From positions 1-7,298 of the forward strand of contig CAYNFH010000283.1 in the NCBI GenBank assembly GCA_964396385.1: a DNA stretch of 7,298 nucleotides. The letters run 5' to 3'. Origin of the DNA: CAYNFH01 sp964396385. Its GTDB lineage: Bacteria; Armatimonadota; Chthonomonadetes; Chthonomonadales; CAJBBX01. The notes under the pieces are model-generated. The model saw only the letters and a program-made list of their open reading frames with translations, searched no databases and was not told the DNA's origin. The position numbers were made by a program, and so were the translations under genes. Below are positions 1-6,052 of the stretch, in pieces. Within the stretch, counting starts at the first letter, position 1. Each line of letters begins with the position of its first letter.

Positions 1-115
1 GCCTCCCGTTCTCACGACTCACGACCCTGGCTTCCGGACTCTGGACTCTCGACTCTCGACTCTCGCCTCCACAGTCACCCCCTCATCCCTTCACCCCTTC
101 ACCCCCTCATCCTCC
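1..115 (+). repeat. Composite short tandem repeat tract upstream of kdsD
   Basis: This gene-free leader is almost entirely tandem short repeats. Two CTCACGA heptamers lie at 11-24. An exact period-7 run follows at 36-70: GGACTCT twice, CGACTCT twice, then CGCCTCC. An octamer run occupies 76-115: CACCCCCT, CATCCCTT, CACCCCTT, CACCCCCT, CATCCTCC. The tract ends about 10 bp before the -10 box at 127, so it covers the place where a -35 element would lie, and none is visible. The same unit types recur inside the 745-aa membrane protein gene and after tsaB. The arrangement resembles the short tandemly repeated repetitive (STRR) heptamers described in cyanobacteria, but I do not claim homology. Function is unknown. 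Confidence 0.85.
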
Positions 116-123
116 GCCCGCCG

Positions 124-132
124 TGCTATAAT
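124..132 (+). promoter_or_regulatory. Extended -10 promoter of the kdsD operon, near-leaderless
   Basis: A perfect TATAAT hexamer at 127-132 is preceded by TGC, giving an extended -10 element. With usual spacing the transcription start would be near 139, only about 3 nt before the kdsD ATG at 142. The mRNA would be essentially leaderless, which fits the absence of a Shine-Dalgarno sequence. No -35 hexamer is visible at the expected place (about 104-109). The 13 bases before the hexamer (114-126) are identical to those before the tsaE -10 box. Confidence 0.75.
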
Positions 133-141
133 CACGCCGTC

Positions 142-1113
142 ATGAGCGAGGTGCTGGACCGCGGCAGGAAGGTCATCCAGGCGGAAGCGGACGCCATCCG
201 GTCGCTTGGCAGCCGCCTGGACTCGCGATTCGAGGACGCCGTGGAGGCGCTCCTTTCGTGCCGCGGTCGCGTCATTACCACGGGGGTAGGCAAGGCCGGC
301 ATTGTGGCGCATAAGATGGCCGCGACCCTCGCCTCTACCGGCACCCCCGCCCTCTTTCTCCATCCAGCGGAGGCGGTCCACGGCGATCTGGGCGTTGTAG
401 GGGCGCAGGATATCGTGATCGTCTTCTCCTACAGCGGCGAGAGCGACGAAGTGGTGCGCCTGCTGCCCTCCATCAAGCGTATCGGCGCCTGCATCATCGC
501 GCTCGTCGGGAACAGCCGCTCCACCCTGGCCCAGTCCGCGGGAATCGTGTTGGATGTCTCCGTGGATGCCGAGGCGTGCCCGTTGGGCCTGGCCCCCACC
601 ACCAGTGTGGCCGCCATGCTCGCCCTGGGTGACGCGCTGGCGCTTGCCGCCATGGAGGCGCGCGGTTTCACACAGGAAGACTTCGCCGCATTTCACCCGG
701 CGGGGGCACTGGGCCGGCGCCTGACGCTGCGCGTCTCCGACGTGATGCGCAGGGGTGAGCAGCTTGCAGTCGTCCAGGAGTCCGCAACCCTTCACGATGC
801 CATCCTGGCCATCACCGCTGCCCGCGCAGGCGCCGCATGCGTGGTAGATGACGAGGGCGCGCTGACCGGCATCTTCACGGACGGAGACTTCCGGCGGGCG
901 ATCCAGCAGGACGAGTTCGCATCACGAGCGGCAGTATCCCAGTATATGACCCGCACCCCGATGGTGATCACCGGCGACCCGCTGGCTGCGGAGGCCATGT
1001 CTGCCATGCTGGAGTGGCCCCGCGCTCAGATCGGGGAAGCGCCGGTGGTGGACGCCAACGGCCGTCCAGTGGGAATGATCATGATTAAGGACCTCCTGCG
1101 GGCCGGGCTATGA
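142..1113 (+). CDS. kdsD: D-arabinose-5-phosphate isomerase (SIS domain plus CBS pair)
   Basis: KdsD interconverts D-ribulose-5-phosphate and D-arabinose-5-phosphate, the entry step to Kdo, the inner-core sugar of LPS; it is cytosolic. The SIS domain covers about residues 35-175. It carries GVGKAG (48-53), the typical STGTP...HPAEAVHGDLG stretch (65-84), SYSGESDE (96-103), LAPTTS (150-155) and FHPAGALGRRL (184-194). By family alignment from memory, the four residues tied to catalysis in E. coli KdsD correspond to K51, E103, E144 and H185, all present. Two CBS repeats follow (about 200-258 and 266-323). The 323-aa length is close to the 328 aa of the E. coli enzyme. The start follows from the near-leaderless promoter at 124-132. 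The stop overlaps the kdsC start as ATGA, implying translational coupling. GutQ-type paralogues share this architecture, but the adjacent kdsC favours KdsD. Confidence 0.93.
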   Translation: MSEVLDRGRKVIQAEADAIRSLGSRLDSRFEDAVEALLSCRGRVITTGVGKAGIVAHKMAATLASTGTPALFLHPAEAVHGDLGVVGAQDIVIVFSYSGESDEVVRLLPSIKRIGACIIALVGNSRSTLAQSAGIVLDVSVDAEACPLGLAPTTSVAAMLALGDALALAAMEARGFTQEDFAAFHPAGALGRRLTLRVSDVMRRGEQLAVVQESATLHDAILAITAARAGAACVVDDEGALTGIFTDGDFRRAIQQDEFASRAAVSQYMTRTPMVITGDPLAAEAMSAMLEWPRAQIGEAPVVDANGRPVGMIMIKDLLRAGL

Positions 1114-1661
1114 GCGAGGCGCCATCCATCGAGTCTCGGCTGCAGGCCGTCCGGCTCCTCGCCATGGATGTAGATGGGGTCCTGACGGACGGCACCATCG
1201 AACTGGGACCGGAAGGGGCCGATGAGGTCAAACGGTTCCACATCCAGGACGGGCTTGGCATCCAGCTCGCCGTGATTGCCGGGCTGACCGTCACCTGGTT
1301 GTCCGGCCGGAGCAGCTCCATCGTCCAGCGTCGCGCCGGCGAGCTGGGAGTTCAGCACCTGTACCAGCAGGTCAAGAACAAATCCGCCGCCCTGGCGGAG
1401 CTGATGGGCGCCTACTCCATTACCCAGGCAAATATCGCGTACGTGGGCGACGACTTGAACGATCTGCCTGCGTACTCCCTCGCGGGAGTGAAGTTCGCCC
1501 CCGCCAACGCCGTAGCCGCCATCAAGGGGCTCGCCGACTTCGTCACGGAACGGCCCGGCGGAGCCGGAGCGGTTCGTGAGGTGGTAGACGTTATCCTCAA
1601 GGCCCAGGGCAAGTGGAACGATGCCGTGACCCAGTACCTGGCCGGACTGCTCCAGAGTTAG
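1110..1661 (+). CDS. kdsC: 3-deoxy-D-manno-octulosonate 8-phosphate phosphatase
   Basis: KdsC is a cytosolic HAD-family phosphatase that removes phosphate from Kdo-8-phosphate to give free Kdo. HAD motif I is DVDGVLTDG at 20-28 (nucleophile D20, acid D22). It is followed by the family's FHIQDGLGI at 43-51, motif II SGR at 65-67, a KNKSAAL segment (about 89-95) holding the likely motif III lysine, and motif IV GDDLNDLP at 113-120. The C-terminal RPGGAGAVREV (148-158) is the conserved tail of this family. The protein has no cap insertion, and its 183 aa match the compact KdsC subfamily, which works as a tetramer. The ATG overlaps the kdsD stop by 4 nt. No strong ribosome binding site is seen, so translation is probably coupled. 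Other C0-HAD phosphatases are related, but the kdsD neighbour settles the call. Confidence 0.93.
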   Translation: MSEAPSIESRLQAVRLLAMDVDGVLTDGTIELGPEGADEVKRFHIQDGLGIQLAVIAGLTVTWLSGRSSSIVQRRAGELGVQHLYQQVKNKSAALAELMGAYSITQANIAYVGDDLNDLPAYSLAGVKFAPANAVAAIKGLADFVTERPGGAGAVREVVDVILKAQGKWNDAVTQYLAGLLQS

Positions 1662-1673
1662 GGCGGCGCCTCC

Positions 1674-2411
1674 ATGCCGTCCGCCACCATCCTCCATACG
1701 AACGACTTCCACAACCATCTTGCCCCAGCCCAGGCCGAGAAGCTGAAGGCGATGCGACAGGAGCTCGGGGACAGTGGAATGCTCCTGGATGCCGGCGATG
1801 CCATCTCCTCCGGCAACGTCACCTACAGGCCGGCCGGCGAGCCGATCCTGGACCTTATGAGCGGGGCCGGCTACGACGCCATGACCGTGGGCAACCGGGA
1901 GTTTCACTTCACCCAGGGCGGCTTCTCCGCCAAGGTCTGCCGCGCCCGCTTCCCCGTGCTCTGCGCCAATGTCCGAGCAAGAGACGCCCGAACGCCGCTG
2001 CCGGTACGACCCTGGATCGCGCGCACGCTGGCAGGCGCCATCCGGGTGACTGTATTCGGCCTTACCGTCCCCATGATCACCGAGCGTATGCTCGTGCGCA
2101 ATGTCTCCGCGTTCGTGTTCGACGACCCTCTTCGCACTGCGGAGCGGATCGTCTCGGAGCTCCGGCCGCACTGCGACGTGGTGGTTTGTCTGAGCCACAT
2201 TGGGGTATCCAGGGACCGCGAGCTCGCGGAGCGAGTCCCCGGCATCGACCTCATCATCGGGGGCCACACGCACGTCACGCTGCCGGAGGGAGAGCGCGTC
2301 GGGGAATGCCTGATTGTGCAGGCGGGCTGGTGGGCCCACTCGTACGGCCGCGTGATCGCCCGAGTGGACGGCGGGGCCGTTGACCTCACGGCGGAGGTCC
2401 ACGCGCTGTGA
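1674..2411 (+). CDS. 5'-nucleotidase-like metallophosphoesterase with GNRE motif
   Basis: This is a calcineurin-like metallophosphoesterase of the UshA/5'-nucleotidase N-domain type; the substrate is unknown. The metal-binding motifs appear in order: ILHTNDFHNHL (D11, H13), DAGD (D42), GNRE (N74), LSHIG (H175) and GGHTH (H198, H200). The family normally reads GNHE, where His stabilises the transition state; here it is Arg75, with a histidine three residues on (H78). At 245 aa it is only the catalytic domain: it lacks the C-terminal nucleotide-binding domain of UshA, and it starts directly on the first beta strand with no signal peptide, so it should be cytosolic. It begins 12 nt after kdsC with a weak upstream site, and its TGA overlaps the next GTG. 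The operon suggests a phosphate-ester step in envelope sugar or nucleotide-sugar metabolism, but that is inference. An LpxH-like role cannot be excluded, although the HTNDFHNH start fits the nucleotidase group better. Confidence 0.82.
   Translation: MPSATILHTNDFHNHLAPAQAEKLKAMRQELGDSGMLLDAGDAISSGNVTYRPAGEPILDLMSGAGYDAMTVGNREFHFTQGGFSAKVCRARFPVLCANVRARDARTPLPVRPWIARTLAGAIRVTVFGLTVPMITERMLVRNVSAFVFDDPLRTAERIVSELRPHCDVVVCLSHIGVSRDRELAERVPGIDLIIGGHTHVTLPEGERVGECLIVQAGWWAHSYGRVIARVDGGAVDLTAEVHAL
2393..2398 (+). promoter_or_regulatory. Ribosome binding site for the GTG start at 2408
   Basis: GGAGGT lies 9 nt upstream of GTG 2408, within the 3' end of the metallophosphoesterase gene. It supports GTG rather than a downstream ATG as the start. 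The first ATG in this frame comes far into the protein, after several membrane segments. Confidence 0.6.
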
Positions 2412-4645
2412 TCGCGGTTTTTGGAGCGGCAGTACTCCTCCTCATCTCCGCTGGCGTGGGGTCCTCCTTGCTGCGGCTTCTCCGGGTACAGCCCGCTACC
2501 TCTCTCGAGCGGGTGGTCTACGCTACTCCTCTCGGGCTCGGCATCACCGCATACTGCATCCTGGCCCTGGGTCTGTTGGGCCTACTCTCCCGCACGCCCG
2601 TAGCCATCGCCCTCGCCTGCCTCGCCGCTCTCGCCCTTCCTGGCTTCCTCCCGCTCTTTCGCCGCGAAGGGCCCTCTTGCGGCGCCCCCGGATCCGATGA
2701 TTCAAGCCCGCAAACCACTCCCACCGCTGACGACTCACAACTTGCAAGCCCGGACCCCGCTCTCACGACTCACGACTCACTACTCACGACTCCGGAATCC
2801 GGGACTGAACACCTGAACACCCGAACACCTGAACACCCAGCGGATTCCGGCCCTCAACCTTCAACCTTCAACCTTCAACCTTCAACCATTCCCGCCGCCC
2901 TCCTCCTCACCGCAATCGCCCTCATCGCCTTCGTCGCCTGCTTCGTTCCGCCGGCCGCACACGAGTGGGACGCGCTCTCCTACCATCTGGCCGCTCCCAA
3001 GGTGTACATAGAGCACCACCGGATCCTCCTGCTGCCCACGGATCACCACTCGAACTTCCCCTTCACCATGGAGATGCTCTTCACCGTGGGGCTGCTGTTC
3101 CAGGGCTACGCCATGGCGGACCTGGTACACTTCGCCACGGGCGTGCTCACGGTAGCGGCCATCATCGCCGTAGGCCGGCGGCGACTCGGTGACCGGGCCG
3201 CCATCCTGGCAGCCGTCGCCTTCTCGCTCACACCTATCGTCATCTGGGAAGCCGGAGCGGCCTACATTGAGCTAGGCATGGCACTCTTCGTCCTTACCTC
3301 CGTAGGCGCCGCCCTCGAGTACCTCCACCTTTGGACCACCCCTCACCCTCTCACCCCTTCACCCCTTCACCCCCTCACACCCTCACCCTCCCGCTGGCTC
3401 GTCCTGTCGGCCTGCCTCATGGGCTTTGCCCTGTCCGTCAAAGCTCTTGCCCTGGTTCCATTTGTGCTGCTCGCTGGCGCATTGCTCCTACGCAGTGTCC
3501 CGCCTCGTGCCATCGGAGTCTACGTAGCTGTCGCGGTCCTGGTGGGCTCGCCCTTTTACGTAAAGTCATGGGTTATGACCGGCAATCCGGTCTATCCGTT
3601 CGCGTATCGTCTGTTCCCACACAGCAAGTACTGGAACGCGGAACTCGCCGCCACATACCAAACAGAGCAGGTGGGATTTGGCCAGAGTGGACAGCGCACA
3701 GGCGTCAGCGAAGACGCCTCCCAGAAGCGCGCCGAGTATGCTCCGCCAAGCCTCCGCGACCGCATCATGACCCTGATCGAGGTTCCGTTCGATCTTGTCG
3801 CAGTGCCCCGGATCTTCTACAACTACAACGATCCTGGCGTACACGCCCAGCTCGGATTCCTGTTCCTGAGCCTGCCTATGCTGGCGCTGGTGGTCCCGCG
3901 CCTCCCACGGGAAGCAGTGCTGTCCGGTCTGATGGCTCTGGCGTGGTTCTTGGTCTGGAGTCAGTCGATGCAGTACGTGCGGTACCTCATACCGCTGTTG
4001 CCGCTGGCGCTTCTCTGCGGTGGAAGCGCGGCGGCACGACTTTCGGCCGCTAGCCGAGTGGTGGGACTGGCACTGGTAGTCGCGGTGCTCGCTCAGGCGG
4101 CCGTCTGCTTCGCCGCGTTTGGCACGTCGCTCCCGGAGCAGATAGCGCGGGCCACCAACCCGGAGGAGCGGGAGCAGTACCTCCAGCGCCAGGTAAACGT
4201 GTACCAGACGGAGCAGTGGGTGAACTCTCATGCCGCACCGAGCGAGGGCGTGGTGCTCTTCGAGGAGACGCGCGGCTTCTACCTGGACCGGCCGTACCTC
4301 TGGGGCAACAGCCCCCACTCCACCTACATCCCGTACGGGAGCTTTGCCAATGGCGCACAGTTAGCGGACTGGTTCGTGCGGCATGGCTACCGGTACGGCA
4401 TCGTGAACCTCCAGTTCAGCCAGCCGGGAGCCACCGCCGAGGGCGCCGAGCAGCTCCGCTCCGCGGTTGGAAACGGCACCGTTGCGACGCTCTTGTTGCA
4501 GTGGTACAACCCGAATACCGCCGGCGAGCGATGGAGAAGGCTGCTGGGCGAGGCGCTGTCGTCTGGAGCGGCGGTCGTAATGCCGGACGGGAGCTTTCGC
4601 GGTGCGGTACTGGTGGAGTTCCGGCCGGGGGCCGCACCGCAATGA
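2408..4645 (+). CDS. Polytopic GT-C-like membrane glycosyltransferase with repeat-derived linkers
   Basis: This 745-aa integral membrane protein looks like a GT-C (ArnT/PMT-like) glycosyltransferase, enzymes that transfer a sugar from a polyprenyl-phosphate donor outside the inner membrane. Hydrophobic segments lie near 1-22, 37-60, 62-83, 163-181, 222-253, 263-300, 330-362, 368-385, 480-497, 503-518, 522-540 and 550-571. The loop after the fourth, EWDALSYHLAAPKVY (186-200), holds the acidic residues expected in the first extracytoplasmic loop. A soluble C-terminal domain (about 575-745) contains EETRGFYLDRPYLWG (619-633). The GTG start overlaps the previous TGA (GTGA) and has GGAGGT 9 nt upstream. 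Residues about 97-161 (Ser/Thr/Pro-rich) and 310-328 (PHPLTPSPLHPLTPSPS-like) are encoded by tandem DNA repeats of the intergenic type and sit between membrane helices; they look like recent insertions that kept the frame. The sugar and acceptor are unknown. An O-antigen ligase or polymerase is a less likely alternative. Confidence 0.72.
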   Translation: MIAVFGAAVLLLISAGVGSSLLRLLRVQPATSLERVVYATPLGLGITAYCILALGLLGLLSRTPVAIALACLAALALPGFLPLFRREGPSCGAPGSDDSSPQTTPTADDSQLASPDPALTTHDSLLTTPESGTEHLNTRTPEHPADSGPQPSTFNLQPSTIPAALLLTAIALIAFVACFVPPAAHEWDALSYHLAAPKVYIEHHRILLLPTDHHSNFPFTMEMLFTVGLLFQGYAMADLVHFATGVLTVAAIIAVGRRRLGDRAAILAAVAFSLTPIVIWEAGAAYIELGMALFVLTSVGAALEYLHLWTTPHPLTPSPLHPLTPSPSRWLVLSACLMGFALSVKALALVPFVLLAGALLLRSVPPRAIGVYVAVAVLVGSPFYVKSWVMTGNPVYPFAYRLFPHSKYWNAELAATYQTEQVGFGQSGQRTGVSEDASQKRAEYAPPSLRDRIMTLIEVPFDLVAVPRIFYNYNDPGVHAQLGFLFLSLPMLALVVPRLPREAVLSGLMALAWFLVWSQSMQYVRYLIPLLPLALLCGGSAAARLSAASRVVGLALVVAVLAQAAVCFAAFGTSLPEQIARATNPEEREQYLQRQVNVYQTEQWVNSHAAPSEGVVLFEETRGFYLDRPYLWGNSPHSTYIPYGSFANGAQLADWFVRHGYRYGIVNLQFSQPGATAEGAEQLRSAVGNGTVATLLLQWYNPNTAGERWRRLLGEALSSGAAVVMPDGSFRGAVLVEFRPGAAPQ
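2696..2887 (+). repeat. Composite repeat insertion inside the 745-aa membrane protein gene
   Basis: Several repeat types are stacked within the coding sequence. Degenerate heptamers CTGACGA, CTCACAA and CTTGCAA lie at 2727-2747. CTCACGA-type heptamers occupy 2762-2796 (CTCACGA, CTCACGA, CTCACTA, CTCACGA, CTCCGGA). Four octamers at 2807-2838 alternate GAACACCT and GAACACCC. Five heptamers at 2852-2886 are one CCTCAAC and four CTTCAAC. CAAGCCCG also occurs twice (2703-2710, 2745-2752). The 19 bases at 2759-2777 are identical to 7251-7269 downstream of tsaB. The product is a Ser/Thr/Pro/Asn-rich linker between the third and fourth membrane segments; the last array gives a 7-residue peptide repeat (PSTFNLQ). 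Confidence 0.88.
2792..2850. repeat. 10-bp inverted repeat framing the GAACACCY octamers
   Basis: CCGGAATCCG (2792-2801) and CGGATTCCGG (2841-2850) are perfect reverse complements separated by 39 nt. The separating segment is essentially the four-unit GAACACCT/C array. The arms could pair as a hairpin in single-stranded DNA or RNA, or could be the ends of a small inserted unit. No target-site duplication is obvious. Confidence 0.7.
3344..3391 (+). repeat. CACCCCYT octamer array inside the membrane protein gene
   Basis: Units are CACCCTCT (3344-3351), CACCCCTT (3352-3359), CACCCCTT (3360-3367) and CACCCCCT (3368-3375), followed by degenerate C/T/A-rich sequence to about 3391. A 23-bp stretch here (3355-3377) is identical to 87-109 in the leader upstream of kdsD. 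It encodes a Pro/Leu/Ser/His linker (about residues 311-328) between two hydrophobic segments. Confidence 0.85.
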
Positions 4646-6045
4646 GCCGCCGGAAGCCGCTGCAGCCGGATGCGCCCCCTCTATCACCGCTCCCACCTAG
4701 GCCCGAGCCCCTCACCCGGGGCTGGCATGTGGCAGTAGCGCTCCTGTTCCTGGCCTACCTGGGGCTCGGCTTCGGCCATCTGAAGGCAACCCCCGTATCG
4801 CCCTCCACGTCAATCAACTATATCAACGCTCCCGACGAGGCGGCGCACCTCCTCTACATCAAGGCAATCGCCGAGCGCGGCCGGCTGCCCGTGCGTGGTG
4901 AGAAGCAATATGCGACCTATGAATGGCACCAGCCGCCGCTCTACTACGCCTTCTGCGCGCCGTTCTTCCCCTACGGTCCTCATGTGGTCCGCGGCGTGAC
5001 GCTGCTTCTGGGTGCGCTCGCGCTGTGGCTGGTCTTCCGGTCAGCGCGCCTTGCCTTTCCGGAGGAGCACGGACTGGCGGTACTGACGCTCGGGTGCGCT
5101 GCCCTCCTCCCCATGCGGGAGGCAACGACGAGCTCGGTCGGCAACGACGTGCTCATCGAGCTACTCTACTCCGCCTGCCTGATGCTCCTTGTTACGGCCC
5201 TGGCCTATGGCTTCAACTGGCGCCGCGGAGTGGTGATCGGGGTCTGCGTCGCCGCAGCCGCGCTGACCAAGGCTTCCGGCCTGCTGCTCCTGCCGATCAT
5301 ACCGGTGGCGCTGTTTCTCGCATGGCGTCAGGGCGAGGCGCTTCCGGGCCTCGCACAGGGCGGCCTGGTCATCCTCGGGGTGTTCGTGGCGGGCACTTCG
5401 ATCTGGTATGCGCGCAACCTGCGCCTGTACCATGAGTTCACCCCGGCGCGCGCGTTCGTGCAGGAGTTTGAGCATACGGCGAGGGCGGCCGACTTCATCG
5501 GCAAGGACATGCGGATGCTCGACATCCTCACCGGCCAGCCCGACCTCTCCACCGAGACGCGCGGCCAGTACTCGCTCCTGGTGGCGGACTGGACCTTCGG
5601 CACCGCTGTTGCCGCGTACACACGGATGGGCCGGGATGCCGCCTACGGCATCCCGAGCTTCCTCCCACCAGGCTACTATTTTCTGTACGCCTTGCTCGGA
5701 GCGGCCGCAATCGCGGGACTGATACGGCAGCATCTCCGGAGGGGTACGGACTATACGAAGCTCCAGCAACAGATCATCTTGCTTTGCGGGCTGGAGATCG
5801 CGCTCGTGATGGCGTCGTTTGCTGGCTTCACCTGGACCTTTTTCCAGGCGCAGGGGCGCTACCTCTACCCCGCCCTGCTCCCGCTATCGCTCCTGGGCGC
5901 GCTCGGATTCCGCGGGATCCTTCCGGCACGGTACCGCGAGACCGCTACCGTGCTCCTTCTTGCGCTCTTGGTTGTGCTCGCCGTCGCCTTCCTTTTCACC
6001 GCAGTCCTGCCCGCATACTCCGTCGCCCCGCCCGCCGTGCGATAA
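4642..6045 (+). CDS. Second GT-C-like membrane glycosyltransferase (DUF2142-like)
   Basis: This is a 467-aa polytopic inner-membrane protein with a proline-rich cytosolic N-terminus (1-27) and about ten hydrophobic segments (for example 29-46, 116-133, 144-157, 172-190, 196-208, 212-228, 237-254, 342-361, 376-395, 408-424, 434-456). The first outer loop has PDEAAHLLYI (64-73), with the acidic residues expected to bind a polyprenyl-phosphate sugar. YEWHQPPLYYAF lies at 93-104, WYARN at 255-259, and QGRYLYP (404-410) near the C-terminus. The PDE...H plus QGRYL.P combination is what I associate with DUF2142 and related GT-C families. The ATG overlaps the previous stop (ATGA), so the frame continuing further upstream is not coding. 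It ends in TAA, inside the -10 box of tsaE. With the preceding gene it makes a tandem pair of GT-C-type enzymes; donor and acceptor are not readable from sequence. Confidence 0.75.
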   Translation: MSRRKPLQPDAPPLSPLPPRPEPLTRGWHVAVALLFLAYLGLGFGHLKATPVSPSTSINYINAPDEAAHLLYIKAIAERGRLPVRGEKQYATYEWHQPPLYYAFCAPFFPYGPHVVRGVTLLLGALALWLVFRSARLAFPEEHGLAVLTLGCAALLPMREATTSSVGNDVLIELLYSACLMLLVTALAYGFNWRRGVVIGVCVAAAALTKASGLLLLPIIPVALFLAWRQGEALPGLAQGGLVILGVFVAGTSIWYARNLRLYHEFTPARAFVQEFEHTARAADFIGKDMRMLDILTGQPDLSTETRGQYSLLVADWTFGTAVAAYTRMGRDAAYGIPSFLPPGYYFLYALLGAAAIAGLIRQHLRRGTDYTKLQQQIILLCGLEIALVMASFAGFTWTFFQAQGRYLYPALLPLSLLGALGFRGILPARYRETATVLLLALLVVLAVAFLFTAVLPAYSVAPPAVR

Positions 6046-6046
6046 T
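6038..6046 (+). promoter_or_regulatory. Extended -10 promoter of tsaE-tsaB, leaderless
   Basis: GATAAT at 6041-6046 is preceded by TGC (6038-6040). Normal spacing puts the transcription start at 6053, exactly the A of the tsaE ATG, predicting a fully leaderless mRNA. The hexamer contains the TAA stop of the preceding gene (6043-6045). The 19 bases 6028-6046 match 114-132 upstream of kdsD at 18 positions; the only difference is the first base of the hexamer. No -35 element is visible. Confidence 0.68.
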
Positions 6047-6052
6047 ACGGCT

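Noticed and set aside
1613..2383. Open frame on the plus strand overlapping the metallophosphoesterase
   Set aside because: The product is Arg/Pro/Gly-rich with no domain signature, while the other frame carries all the metal-binding motifs.
1026..2402. Long open frame on the minus strand (458 codons)
   Set aside because: It lies antisense to kdsC and the metallophosphoesterase, both with clear family motifs. Its product is low in recognisable motifs and rich in Gly, Asp, His and Arg, as expected of a high-GC shadow frame.
1674..2411. LpxH (lipid A pathway UDP-sugar hydrolase)
   Set aside because: Length and metal motifs are compatible, but the HTNDFHNH start and the overall layout fit the 5'-nucleotidase group, and I see no LpxH-specific feature.
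2727..2886. CRISPR-like array
   Set aside because: The units are 7-8 bp and directly tandem, without the 20-40 bp repeats and unique spacers of CRISPR, and they lie within an intact reading frame.
4216..4641. Upstream extension of the second membrane protein frame
   Set aside because: The extension lies wholly inside the 745-aa gene and reads as Arg-rich shadow sequence. The ATG at 4642 overlaps the preceding stop in the same ATGA style as the rest of the operon.
5819..6052. Upstream extension of tsaE
   Set aside because: The TsaE family begins at about the ATG at 6053, which coincides with the predicted transcription start; the extension overlaps the membrane protein in another frame.
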